DNA from: an uncultured Flavobacteriales bacterium
GTDB lineage: Bacteria > Bacteroidota > Bacteroidia > Flavobacteriales_E > Vicingaceae
Direction of reading: 5' to 3'
Assembly: GCA_937901255.1 (NCBI GenBank)
Contig: CALCHN010000004.1
Span: forward strand, 10,139-74,138
DNA: 64,000 nucleotides
Below are positions 53,643-62,161 of the stretch, one piece after another (the stretch's first letter is position 1; each line of letters begins with the position of its first letter). The notes beneath the pieces are model-generated. The model saw only the letters and a program-made list of their open reading frames with translations. It had not been told where the DNA came from and searched no databases. Position numbers and translations under genes: made by a program.

Positions 53643-54290
53643 TTAGTTACAATTTTTATCTAAAGATGCTTCAATATTTAATTCAACTACCGACCATAAT
53701 TTACTTTCTCCATCAGCACCTTTGTGTAAATCTTCGCAAACGCTGTTTAATGCAGCAATAGCATCTCCACCGCTCCAATCCAACACATCAATTTCTCCCG
53801 TTAAAGTAATGATATTATCATTTAAAGTATAATCCAAGCTTACTTCTTTCTCAATATCATTCATGGTAAGGTAAAAAATAGCCGTTCCACTTTCGTTATT
53901 TCCTTTGGCAGATTTTCCATGTCCGATAATTAAGTCAGTAGCGGCCATACTTCCAAAAAACGATTCAATAATTTTTTTATCCCTTCCTTCATCTTTGGTA
54001 AAGGTGCTTTCTGTCATAATAGTAAAATTAATACCATTGATGATGTCGGTAATTTTGGTAGATTTATCTTCACCTTTAACCAATACCTGATTGAAAGTTC
54101 CTCCTACACCCACTTTTTCAGTAGTTTTAAAAGCTGTCCAATTTACTGTTACTGTTGAATTTTTTGTAAACTGGTAAAAGCAAATAGGTTCATTATCAGT
54201 GGATTCTTGTTTCTTTGTTTCATTTCCACCTCCACAAGCGGTTAATAATAATAAAGCAGATGCTGTTATTGGTAAAAATATTCTTTTCAT
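53643..54290 (-). CDS. YceI-like lipoprotein
   Basis: A 215-aa lipoprotein: signal peptide with lipobox (LLTAC, Cys 19) and GGGNET linker. From about 45 on it has the YceI pattern, a lipocalin-like barrel that binds polyisoprenoid-type molecules: STVTVNWTAFKTTEKVGVGGTFNQ, a central IIESFFGSMAATD segment, GTAIFYLTMNDIEKEV and EIDVLDWSG. Divergent from the TPR-SpoIIE gene, 58 bases apart. Confidence 0.8.
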   Translation of the reverse strand: MKRIFLPITASALLLLTACGGGNETKKQESTDNEPICFYQFTKNSTVTVNWTAFKTTEKVGVGGTFNQVLVKGEDKSTKITDIINGINFTIMTESTFTKDEGRDKKIIESFFGSMAATDLIIGHGKSAKGNNESGTAIFYLTMNDIEKEVSLDYTLNDNIITLTGEIDVLDWSGGDAIAALNSVCEDLHKGADGESKLWSVVELNIEASLDKNCN

Positions 54291-54348
54291 AATATATTAA
54301 TTTTAGTTAGATTTGGTTCAAAATTAAGTTTTTTAACAGCGATTATCA

Positions 54349-56409
54349 ATGAAAAGGTTTTTCAATTTACTTATTGTGTATTTATGTGTTTCATTGAGTA
54401 TTGTGGCTCAGACAGATAGTTCTGAACAATATGTAGAAAGTTTATCGGACAGTTTTAAAAAATTTGATGCGTATAACGATTTAATTTCGTTGACCTTAAG
54501 CACCGCTCCAAATAAATCTTACAATTATGCCACCATTCAACTAGCATTGGCAGAAGTTGATTCTCAGTTTGCCAGAGCAAATCTCAACATCGGACTAAGC
54601 TATGATTATCGACTAAAATTCGATTCGGCTATTTTTTATTATAATATCGCCTTAGAAAAATATAACCAATTAGGAAATGTTTTTTGGATGGGACAAACTT
54701 ACCTTAATTTGGGAATTGTTAATTATTACAAAGGCGATTTTGATAAATCAGTAGAGCACTATTACAAAGCAATTTCTATGTTTGATAGTTTGAATTACTT
54801 ACCACCTATCAGTTCAATCTATATTAATTTAGGAAGTTTATTTCAGGAAAAACAAAACTATCAGCGGTCTTTGTTTTTTCTTAGAAAAGCCATAGAGGTT
54901 AATAAGCAACTAAACGATAGCTCTTCATTGGCAGCAATTTATAACAACTTAGGTATTAATTATAAAAAATTAAACAAAACCGATTCAGCTATTTATTTTT
55001 ATGAGGAATCTATTAAATTAAAAAAATTATTAAATGAAGAAAGTTCTTTAGCCAGTACCTTGTCAAACTTAGGTCAATTGTACTTGCTTTTAGAAAACTA
55101 CGATTTAGCACTAAAATACCATATAGAATCTCTTTCTTTAGAACGCAAGTTTAACAATGAACTTGGTATTTGTCAATCTTATGTGAATATTGGAGAGGTT
55201 TTCTTGGTTAAAGAAGACTATTTAAGTGCCGCTTTTTATATCAATAATGGGTATGAAAAAGCAAAAGAATTAAAAACCCTTGATAACCTTATTGCCTCTA
55301 CTCACGCTATGGCTTTACTTTATGAGAAAACCAATGATTTTAAAAAAGCCTATCAATTTCATATTTTACACAGCAATTATAAAGATTCATTATTGAACGA
55401 ACGGTTAAATACCACTATTGCTGAAATGGATGCGAAATATCAAAATGAAGCCAATCGTAAAGAAATCGCCTTGTTAAGCAAAGAAAAAGAATTGCAAGAA
55501 GCTGTAATTCAACGACAAGCTACTTTTAGAATAGCTTTAATTATTGGGTTAGTATTAATTTTAGTAATTCTAACAATAATCATGTTGGCATACCGACAAA
55601 AAAAGAAAGCCAATGAATTGTTGGCAGAGCAAAAAAATGCCATAGAACGTAAAAACAAAGAAATTACCGATAGCATCAATTATGCAGAAAGAATTCAGCA
55701 AGCACTTTTGTTTACCGAAGAAAGTGAGTTTTTGAAAACATACGATAATTTTATTCTTTATTTACCAAAAGATATTGTTAGTGGCGACTTTTATTGGGTA
55801 AATGAAAACAATAATTTTACTTACATAGCTGTTGCCGATTGCACCGGACATGGAGTTCCGGGAGCTTTTATGAGTATGTTAGGCATTTCTTTTTTGAATG
55901 AAATTACTACTAATAATGAATTAATCTCTCCGGCAGAAGTTTTAAATCAACTAAGAGAAAAAGTAATCACCAATCTAGGGCAAAAAGGACAATTAGGCAC
56001 TTCTAAAGATGGAATGGACATCTCGTTGATTAGGGTAAATAATACGAGCAAAGAAATAGAGTGGGCGGGAGCAAACAACCCACTTTGGATATATAGAAAT
56101 GCAGCGTTGATAGAACTAAAACCCGACAAACAGCCCATTGGTTATTATGTGCATCCCACACCCTTTACCAATCATCAATTAAAATTAGAAAAGAAAGATA
56201 AAATATACTTGTTTTCAGATGGTTATGTTGATCAATTTGGCGGAGAAAGTAATAAGAAATTCATGAAAAAACGCTTGAAAGAACTTTTTGAACAGCAATT
56301 TAAAACTCCCATTAACGAGCAAAAAAACATTTTAGTAGCACAATTTAAGAACTGGAAAGGCACTAACGAACAAGTCGATGATATTTGTATGATAGGTTTT
56401 GAGGTGTGA
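54349..56409 (+). CDS. TPR-SpoIIE serine phosphatase
   Basis: A 686-aa membrane protein: signal peptide 1-20, then six or more TPR repeats (about 60-370), a transmembrane helix (about 396-416, LIIGLVLILVILTIIML), a coiled coil, and a PP2C/SpoIIE-like phosphatase domain (about 460-686) with DIVSGDFYW, VADCTGHGVPGAFMSMLG, SDGYVDQFGG and the final VDDICMIGF. The catalytic Asp residues look complete. Known: SpoIIE-type phosphatases with sensory N-termini act in partner-switching networks with anti-anti-sigma factors. No partner kinase gene is adjacent. The tandem repeat begins right after the stop. Confidence 0.9.
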   Translation: MKRFFNLLIVYLCVSLSIVAQTDSSEQYVESLSDSFKKFDAYNDLISLTLSTAPNKSYNYATIQLALAEVDSQFARANLNIGLSYDYRLKFDSAIFYYNIALEKYNQLGNVFWMGQTYLNLGIVNYYKGDFDKSVEHYYKAISMFDSLNYLPPISSIYINLGSLFQEKQNYQRSLFFLRKAIEVNKQLNDSSSLAAIYNNLGINYKKLNKTDSAIYFYEESIKLKKLLNEESSLASTLSNLGQLYLLLENYDLALKYHIESLSLERKFNNELGICQSYVNIGEVFLVKEDYLSAAFYINNGYEKAKELKTLDNLIASTHAMALLYEKTNDFKKAYQFHILHSNYKDSLLNERLNTTIAEMDAKYQNEANRKEIALLSKEKELQEAVIQRQATFRIALIIGLVLILVILTIIMLAYRQKKKANELLAEQKNAIERKNKEITDSINYAERIQQALLFTEESEFLKTYDNFILYLPKDIVSGDFYWVNENNNFTYIAVADCTGHGVPGAFMSMLGISFLNEITTNNELISPAEVLNQLREKVITNLGQKGQLGTSKDGMDISLIRVNNTSKEIEWAGANNPLWIYRNAALIELKPDKQPIGYYVHPTPFTNHQLKLEKKDKIYLFSDGYVDQFGGESNKKFMKKRLKELFEQQFKTPINEQKNILVAQFKNWKGTNEQVDDICMIGFEV

Positions 56410-56410
56410 G

Positions 56411-56480
56411 GGATTAGGCGTTAGGGATTAGGCATTAGGGATTAGGCATTAGGGATTAGGCGTTAGGAATTAGGTATCAA
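56411..56480. repeat. 14-bp tandem repeat, about 4.7 copies, TTAGGG-like
   Basis: Units ggattaggcgttag or ggattaggcattag in tandem at 56411, 56425, 56439 and 56453, with a diverged fifth at 56467. The 14-base period divides into two heptamers (ggattag + gcattag). Repeated GGG/GG with TTA between them gives the plus strand potential for a G-quadruplex. It begins two bases after the phosphatase stop codon. Confidence 0.8.
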
Positions 56481-56529
56481 TTCACAGTATCTAAACCTCA
56501 AACCTTATAAACTCCTAAACTATCTATTG

Positions 56530-56579
56530 CCGTCATTCCCTGAAATTTTGGAGTGCAACGGAAAAATTATTGGGAACCT
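56530..56579. repeat. 49-bp dispersed repeat, copy 2
   Basis: Same sequence as 36481-36529 with about five substitutions and one inserted base. Lies between the tandem repeat and the cassette. Confidence 0.7.
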
Positions 56580-56647
56580 TGAGGGAGTAGCCACCAATGC
56601 ACGAATAAGTTTTCATTAACAAAGCCCTTTTGATGAGTTGTAAAAAA

Positions 56648-56676
56648 ATGTATATTTACAAAAAATAAATATACAT
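56648..56676. repeat. AT-rich 11-bp inverted repeat upstream of the cassette
   Basis: atgtatattta (56648-56658) and taaatatacat (56666-56676). Next to it lie two similar stretches, cataccaaaaggtgtatata (56674 on) and tataccaaaggtttacatat (56718 on), so the cassette leader region 56640-56745 is made of short related repeats. Confidence 0.55.
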
Positions 56677-56744
56677 ACCAAAAGGTGTATATATCTACCT
56701 AAAATTAGTTAGACATGTATACCAAAGGTTTACATATATATATA

Positions 56745-56760
56745 AGTTGGCAGTAATTCT
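56745..56760. other. Left boundary of the cassette (GTTGGC element)
   Basis: agttggcagtaattct here matches the complement of agaactactgccaaca at 58107-58122 at 14 of 16 bases, so the two genes lie between imperfect 16-bp inverted repeats. The GTG start of the first gene is only eleven bases further on. Confidence 0.55.
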
Positions 56761-56771
56761 AAAAAACGACA

Positions 56772-57740
56772 GTGAACATCAAATCATTAGCAGAAATATT
56801 TAAACTATTAAGACCCAAGTACTACAATATTCTGACAAGATTACTTGTGTTTGGTGGACTGACTCTGCTTTCTAAACCCATTTGGGTTGACATTCTCAAT
56901 ATTGCTTTTAGTGAATTTCAGTTTTCATTAATTGGGGAATACGATTGGGCTATTGGCTTGACTGTTATTCTGCTTGCTTTAACCTACAATACTATTCATA
57001 AATATTTGGACTTAAAATATGAAAAGCCCAACGAACCAGCATTTAATCAAGCTGAATACAAATCATTTTCTGACTTTGGAGAACTTTGCCAAGAAATACT
57101 GCCAATCTTAAATGACAACGAATACATATTCAAAACGACAGGACCTAATTCGGGGCGTGATAACACAGGAGAGTTAAGAATGGACTTAACAATGTGGGAA
57201 GATTTAAAAAAAGAAGTTATAAGTCCGAATAATGAAGCTATTAAAAAACTTATTAAAGACAACACAGAGATAATTCCATCAAAATATGAAAATGATTTTA
57301 AAAGAATGGTTTTACATATTGATGCTTTTCAAAAACACATTGAAAATCCGAATTTTGATTATTCTGAATTTCAATTTCCTAAAACATTTCCAGATATAAT
57401 CTTGACACATTGTTTTGAAAAGGCAAAGAGTGATAAGATACTAAAACGGAAACTTAAATGGCTTTCAAAAAATTTAAAACCTTTGAACTTATTCCATTGG
57501 ATAGCATTTGGTTCAGCAATTTTGACACCTAAAAAAGCAAGCGATTTTGACATTGCAATTTTACTAGACAAAGCAACAGACCTAAACGAAACAAACAAAA
57601 AAATAGAGATCATTAAGTTTGACTTTAAAGTAAAATTCCGCCAACCACTTCATATCACATTATTTGAAGAAACTAAGAAGACTGACTTTTTAGAATTTGT
57701 TGATTTTAACAAACTAAAAATTGAAAGCAAAAATGGGTAA
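56772..57740 (+). CDS. Membrane-anchored minimal-nucleotidyltransferase-like protein
   Basis: A 322-aa protein with a GTG start. Two predicted helices (about 22-43 and 59-76) at the N-terminus, a middle region (about 90-205) with conserved-looking GPNSG (124-128), PNN (152-154) and FPKTFPD, and a C-terminal nucleotidyltransferase-like motif: FGS (246-248) followed by SDFDIAIL (257-264), i.e. G-S-x9-D-x-D with D258 and D260, and HITLFEE (294-300) as a possible third carboxylate. Known: the hG[GS]x9-13Dh[DE]h motif defines the DNA polymerase beta superfamily, including toxin-antitoxin MNTs and CD-NTases. Product and target unknown. Overlaps the next gene by eight bases. Confidence 0.65.
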   Translation: MNIKSLAEIFKLLRPKYYNILTRLLVFGGLTLLSKPIWVDILNIAFSEFQFSLIGEYDWAIGLTVILLALTYNTIHKYLDLKYEKPNEPAFNQAEYKSFSDFGELCQEILPILNDNEYIFKTTGPNSGRDNTGELRMDLTMWEDLKKEVISPNNEAIKKLIKDNTEIIPSKYENDFKRMVLHIDAFQKHIENPNFDYSEFQFPKTFPDIILTHCFEKAKSDKILKRKLKWLSKNLKPLNLFHWIAFGSAILTPKKASDFDIAILLDKATDLNETNKKIEIIKFDFKVKFRQPLHITLFEETKKTDFLEFVDFNKLKIESKNG

Positions 57741-58107
57741 AAACTTACACTATTCCATCCGACCCTTTATTGAAAGGGCTTTAAATAGCCATTTTGCTGT
57801 TGAAAAATTCGAGCTAATTGACAATGACGAATATTATATTTATAAAGTTTATAGAAGGAAAGGAATGTCCGAAATTATAGTTGTTCTTAGTGACGACTAT
57901 TATTTTGGTTCTGCATCATTACAAAACAAACCAGCCATTCTGAAAGATGGTGGTTTTTTCTTAATTGCCCGCCCTGAAGCAAGTGGATTTGAAAGAAATG
58001 AACCATTGGAAAAACTTGGAATTGGAAAAATCGGGAAACTATTAGGTGCATTAAATAAAGAAGACTTTTGGAACTATGAACCACCAAAAAAAGACAAAGA
58101 AAAATAA
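57733..58107 (+). CDS. Small partner protein of the nucleotidyltransferase-like gene
   Basis: 124 aa from the ATG at 57733, which overlaps the upstream stop by eight bases; a TTG at 57721 would add four residues but the ATG is preferred. No signal peptide or membrane segment. Contains IVVLSDDYYFGSASLQN, DGGFFLIARPEA and a Lys-rich C-terminus (PPKKDKEK). I do not recognise a domain. The overlap suggests coupled translation and a joint function, as in toxin-antitoxin or effector-sensor pairs, but nothing in the sequence says which. Confidence 0.6.
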   Translation: MGKNLHYSIRPFIERALNSHFAVEKFELIDNDEYYIYKVYRRKGMSEIIVVLSDDYYFGSASLQNKPAILKDGGFFLIARPEASGFERNEPLEKLGIGKIGKLLGALNKEDFWNYEPPKKDKEK

Positions 58108-58115
58108 GAACTACT

Positions 58116-58245
58116 GCCAACAGCGTGTATAAGAAATAGCGGGTTCAGTGCTAAATAAAAGGTCAGTACTTTTAATAAAAGTCAGCGCTAAACTGAAAGT
58201 AAAGTGCTTTTAATCCGCTACTTCTCATACACGCAAAACGTTGGC
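58116..58245. repeat. 130-bp asymmetric hairpin, attC-like
   Basis: GCCAAC (58116-58121) pairs with GTTGGC (58240-58245), GCGTGTAT (58123-58130) with ATACACGC (58227-58234), and AAGAAATAGCGG (58131-58142) with CCGCTACTTCTC (58215-58226; 10 of 12). The arms are unequal: one unpaired base on the left (58122), five on the right (58235-58239). Overall length, terminal complementary hexamers and one-sided bulge resemble an integron attC, but the ends do not fit RYYYAAC/GTTRRRY. It begins nine bases after the second cassette gene. Confidence 0.6.
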
Positions 58246-58301
58246 TAACAACCATTAACCCACAATGGCTTTGTGTGTTGGAAAAAGTCCCCTGGAGTTT
58301 A

Positions 58302-58321
58302 TACTGAGCGTAGTCGAAGTA
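58302..58321. repeat. Dispersed tgagcg-tagtcgaag sequence
   Basis: tactgagcgtagtcgaagta; a sequence of this form is dispersed in many Bacteroidota and cyanobacterial genomes. Just before it, gtcccct pairs with aggggat after it. Non-coding. Confidence 0.5.
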
Positions 58322-58327
58322 GGGGAT

Positions 58328-60463
58328 TTAGGGGGCTTTCACACTCTCAATCATCACTTCCAAAATAGCTTGTGCTGCTTTGCTGATTTTTGTTCCCGGA
58401 CCAAAAATACCCACCGCTCCAGCATTAAATAAAAACTCATAATCTTGTTGAGGAATAACTCCACCAACAATCACCAAAATATCTTCTCTGCCAATTTTTT
58501 TAAGCTCTTCAATTACTTGTGGCACTAAAGTTTTATGTCCGGCAGCCAATGAAGATACGCCTAAAATATGCACATCATTTTCAGCGGCTTGTTTAGCAGC
58601 TTCGGCAGGTGTTTGGAACAAGGGACCAATGTCCACATCAAAACCTAAATCGGCAAAAGATGTTGCAATTACCTTTGCACCTCTATCATGTCCGTCTTGC
58701 CCCATTTTGGCAACCATAATTCGTGGACGTCTGCCATCCAGTTGAGCAAACTCGTCCGCCAATGCTTTGGCTTTTAAAAAATCTTTATCATCCATAACTT
58801 CTGAACTATAAACACCGCTAACAGAGCGGATTTGTGCTTGATACCTGCCAAAAACTTCCTCCATGGCATCAGAAATTTCGCCTAAAGTGGCTCTTTCTCT
58901 AGCTGCATCTACAGCAGCGGCTAATAAATTACCATTTCCGGAACGTGCAATTTCGGTAATATTTTTTAAAGCTGCTTGTACGTTGTCGTTGTTTCTGCTG
59001 GCTTTAATTTTATTTAAGCGTGCTATCTGGCTGTTTCTTACTTTGGTGTTATCTACTTCTCTTACTTCAATTTCCTCATCATTGTCAACAACATATTCGT
59101 TTACGCCAACAATAATTTCTTTGCCACCATCAATACGAGCTTGTTTTTTTGCAGCAGCTTCTTCAATTCGTAATTTAGGAATGCCTTTTTCTATGGCTTT
59201 TGCCATTCCACCATGTTTTTCAACTTCCTCAATCAATTCCCAAGCTTTTTCAGCCAATTGATGCGTAAGTGTTTCGATGTAATAAGAACCTCCCCAAGGG
59301 TCAACAGTTCTGCAAATTTCAGTTTCATTTTGAATGAACAATTGGGTATTCCTAGCAATACGGGCAGAGTAATCTGTTGGTAAAGCAATGGCTTCATCCA
59401 ACGCATTGGTGTGTAAAGATTGCGTTCCGCCCAATGCAGCAGCTAATGCTTCTACACAAGTTCGGGCAATATTATTATAAGGATCTTGCTCAGTTAAGCT
59501 CCAACCACTGGTTTGGCAATGCGTTCTTAATGCCAACGATTTTTGGTTTTTAGGGTTAAATTGTTTAACAATTTTAGCCCATAACAACCTGCCTGCACGC
59601 ATTTTGGCAATTTCCATAAAATGATTCATGCCTATTCCCCAAAAGAAAGAAAGGCGAGGAGCAAAATCATCAATGTCCATTCCCGATGCAATGCCTGTAC
59701 GCAAATATTCCAGCCCATCGGCTAAGGTATAAGCCAATTCAATTTCGTTAGTTCCGCCTGCTTCCTGAATGTGGTAGCCCGAAATACTGATAGAATTGAA
59801 TTTCGGCATGTTTTGCGAAGTATATTTAAAAATATCAGCAATAATTTTCATAGAAGGTAATGGCGGATAGATGTAGGTGTTTCGCACCATAAACTCCTTT
59901 AAAATGTCATTTTGTATAGTTCCGGTAAGTTGTTCGGGCTTTACCCCTTGTTCTTCGGCAGCTACAATGTAAAAAGCTAAAATCGGAATTACCGCTCCAT
60001 TCATGGTCATAGAAACCGACATTTTATCCAAGGGAATTTGGTCGAATAGAATTTTAATGTCTTCCACAGAATCTATGGCAACACCTGCTTTACCAACATC
60101 ACCAACTACTCTTGGGTGGTCGGAATCATAACCTCTGTGAGTGGCTAAATCAAACGCTACCGAAAGCCCTTTTTGTCCGGCAGCTAAATTTTTTCTATAA
60201 AATTCATTCGATTCTTCGGCAGTGCTAAATCCTGCATATTGTCTGATAGTCCACGGACGCATAACGTACATGGTAGAATAAGGACCTCTTAAATTAGGAG
60301 CGATTCCAGCACCATAATTTAGGTGTGTAAAATTGGCTACATCTGCTTTGCTATACTGTTTTTTAACAGGAATAGACTCGGCAGTTTGCCATGTTTCATT
60401 ATTGGAAATGGCTGCTTTTTTATTTGCAGGATGGTAAGATAAGTTTGAAAAATCTGGTTTCAT
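58328..60463 (-). CDS. mutB: Methylmalonyl-CoA mutase, large subunit
   Basis: A 711-aa adenosylcobalamin enzyme that interconverts methylmalonyl-CoA and succinyl-CoA. TIM-barrel part (about 1-540) with RPWTIRQYAGFSTAEESN near the start and the CoA/substrate segments THCQTSGWSLTEQDPYNNIARTC. B12-binding domain (about 575-700) with the cobalt ligand H592 in QDGHDRGAK and GPGTKI near the end. Complete and of normal length. Its small-subunit gene lies 1.7 kb upstream on the same strand, separated by two oppositely oriented genes, whereas the two are often adjacent. -7 element TAAATTTG at 60488-60495 on minus. Confidence 0.97.
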   Translation of the reverse strand: MKPDFSNLSYHPANKKAAISNNETWQTAESIPVKKQYSKADVANFTHLNYGAGIAPNLRGPYSTMYVMRPWTIRQYAGFSTAEESNEFYRKNLAAGQKGLSVAFDLATHRGYDSDHPRVVGDVGKAGVAIDSVEDIKILFDQIPLDKMSVSMTMNGAVIPILAFYIVAAEEQGVKPEQLTGTIQNDILKEFMVRNTYIYPPLPSMKIIADIFKYTSQNMPKFNSISISGYHIQEAGGTNEIELAYTLADGLEYLRTGIASGMDIDDFAPRLSFFWGIGMNHFMEIAKMRAGRLLWAKIVKQFNPKNQKSLALRTHCQTSGWSLTEQDPYNNIARTCVEALAAALGGTQSLHTNALDEAIALPTDYSARIARNTQLFIQNETEICRTVDPWGGSYYIETLTHQLAEKAWELIEEVEKHGGMAKAIEKGIPKLRIEEAAAKKQARIDGGKEIIVGVNEYVVDNDEEIEVREVDNTKVRNSQIARLNKIKASRNNDNVQAALKNITEIARSGNGNLLAAAVDAARERATLGEISDAMEEVFGRYQAQIRSVSGVYSSEVMDDKDFLKAKALADEFAQLDGRRPRIMVAKMGQDGHDRGAKVIATSFADLGFDVDIGPLFQTPAEAAKQAAENDVHILGVSSLAAGHKTLVPQVIEELKKIGREDILVIVGGVIPQQDYEFLFNAGAVGIFGPGTKISKAAQAILEVMIESVKAP

Positions 60464-60621
60464 CTGTTACTTGTTAGTTACAACAAGCAAATTTAGTAAA
60501 ACACAAGTAAAATAGAATGATTTAAGAAATAACAATTTGTAGAAATGAACATTAACCTTGTTCTACGTTTAAAAATAAATGTCGTTTTTTGTTGTTATAT
60601 TGATTTGCTATCAAAATTATT

Positions 60622-61320
60622 ATGAATAGATTAATCGTTTTTATTGTGATAATGTTTCTATCATTTAAGCTTTACAGCCAAGATAAAACAATTGGATTAA
60701 ATTCAACAATCTATTATAATAAATTTATGGGAGGAATATTATTTACTACTTGGAAAAGTGAAAATGATAGAAAAACTTATCCGAATTGGGTGTTTAGAGT
60801 AAGTAGCGGTATTGTGGGGTATAAGAAATTTGAACCAGACAAATCGAGAATAACAATTACAGAAAAAGGCTTAATAGCAGATGGGGCTCAGGAGTTTCCA
60901 AGTAGTATTTTTAGACCTAAACCCTTGGAAGAAAATTATAAGGGAACATATTATAATTCTTATGAACAGCTTGTTTTGGTTGGAATAGATTTATCCGTTT
61001 TAAAACAATTTAGAATTTCAAACGGTTTTTATTTTGGAATGGGAGCAGGCTGGAATACTTCTTCCAATAAGGGTAAAGTGAAATGGTACAACCCTATAAA
61101 TAATGATTCAATAACTGAAAATTCTTTGTTAAAAGATTTTTTTACTGTTTATTTGCTAACAAATATTGGATATTCTGCACAACTATCAAAAAATATCATT
61201 TTTAACACTTCTTTTCAGATGAATTTTCATTTCCCTGATGATACACATCCTGATGCTTCTTTTCCTAATGTAGGAGTGGAGCAAGATGTGTCTTTTTCTA
61301 TTAATTATATAATAAACTAA
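60622..61320 (+). CDS. Outer-membrane barrel-like hypothetical protein
   Basis: A 232-aa protein with a signal peptide (1-20, ending KLYSQ). The rest has barrel-like strands: GIVGYKKFE, QLVLVGIDLSVLKQFRISNGFYFGMGAGWN, LTNIGYSAQLSKNIIFNTSFQMNFHF, then a final FSINYIIN. Porin- or OmpW-like small barrel without identifiable family. Four bases before the next gene, so a two-gene unit, and it lies between the mutB and mutA genes in the opposite orientation. Confidence 0.6.
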   Translation: MNRLIVFIVIMFLSFKLYSQDKTIGLNSTIYYNKFMGGILFTTWKSENDRKTYPNWVFRVSSGIVGYKKFEPDKSRITITEKGLIADGAQEFPSSIFRPKPLEENYKGTYYNSYEQLVLVGIDLSVLKQFRISNGFYFGMGAGWNTSSNKGKVKWYNPINNDSITENSLLKDFFTVYLLTNIGYSAQLSKNIIFNTSFQMNFHFPDDTHPDASFPNVGVEQDVSFSINYIIN

Positions 61321-61324
61321 AATC

Positions 61325-61978
61325 ATGAAAAAAGCATTTATATTAATTGCAATTACATTTTGGACAATAAATTTATTTGCCCAGTTTGAAACAGGTTTAA
61401 AGCTAGGTGGTTCTCGAAATCAGGCTAATTATATACCTGAAGGAAAAGCAGGATTTTACTACCAAGGTTATTTTGGTTATCGTTTTCTAAAAGATAGAAG
61501 AGTTTCAGTTATTTCATCCTTTTTTATAGATAAATCGGCATACACCGTTGATAACTTAACTTTTGGAGGAATGTTTGACAGTAATGGGAATTTTACTTTT
61601 GAAACAAGTACTTTGTCTTATCAACTATATGCTTTTGGAGTTACTATCGGTTCAGAAATTAAACTACTAAATCCTTCCAAAGAAACAAATTTTTATATTA
61701 CACCTAGTTTTGGTTATCGTAGAATATTTAGCATAACTCAAGAATCATCAAACCCAAATTTAGATGTTAGCAAACATCCTGATGTTAATCAAGGGATTAT
61801 TATTGATTGGGGGCTTGAGTTAGGTGTGAAATTGAAGAAATTCAAGGTTGGAGTAGCTTTAAGAGATGTTTTTAATGAAAACGAAGATATGTCAAGTGTT
61901 GTAGTAACCAATGCTTATACTATTTCGGTAAGTTATTTGTTTAATATTTCGTTCAAAAAGAAAGAAGTGGTTGAGTAA
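61325..61978 (+). CDS. Outer-membrane barrel-like hypothetical protein
   Basis: A 217-aa protein: signal peptide 1-20 (ending NLFAQ), mature start FETGLKLGGSRNQANY, and barrel-like strands through YFGYRFLKDRRVSVISSFFID, YQLYAFGVTIGSEIKL, YITPSFGYRRIF, GLELGVKLKKFKVGVALRD. PorT/outer-membrane beta-barrel type by appearance, no family named. Partner of 60622-61320. The stop is followed by a long palindrome that doubles as a terminator with the convergent mutA gene. Confidence 0.6.
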   Translation: MKKAFILIAITFWTINLFAQFETGLKLGGSRNQANYIPEGKAGFYYQGYFGYRFLKDRRVSVISSFFIDKSAYTVDNLTFGGMFDSNGNFTFETSTLSYQLYAFGVTIGSEIKLLNPSKETNFYITPSFGYRRIFSITQESSNPNLDVSKHPDVNQGIIIDWGLELGVKLKKFKVGVALRDVFNENEDMSSVVVTNAYTISVSYLFNISFKKKEVVE

Positions 61979-62010
61979 GTACACAAACCTTTGTTAAATA
62001 ATTTAGTACT

Positions 62011-62149
62011 TCTCAGTACCTATTTTTTCTTTGCCACTGATTACACTCATTTTCGCAGATTACATACACAGATTTCGTTTTTTTATTTAAAAATCTGCGA
62101 AAAAAATCTGTGTGAATTTGCGTAATCAGTGGCATAAAGAATAGCTGAG
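62011..62149. repeat. Long imperfect palindrome between convergent genes
   Basis: Outer arms 62011-62044 and 62122-62149 (core gccactgattac and gtaatcagtggc); inner arms tttcgcagat (62051-62060)/atctgcgaaa (62093-62102) and acacagattt (62066-62075)/aaatctgtgt (62104-62113). The type (ctgattac...aatctgtg) is dispersed in Bacteroidota genomes. It lies between the stops of 61978 and 62162 and may act as bidirectional terminator. Confidence 0.65.
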
Positions 62150-62161
62150 TAGTAACAAAAA

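Noticed and set aside
56411..56480. CRISPR-like array
   Set aside because: The 14-bp units are adjacent with no spacers.
58116..58245. Calling the element a true integron attC site
   Set aside because: The end sequences GCCAAC and GTTGGC do not fit RYYYAAC and GTTRRRY, and no integrase gene is in the window.
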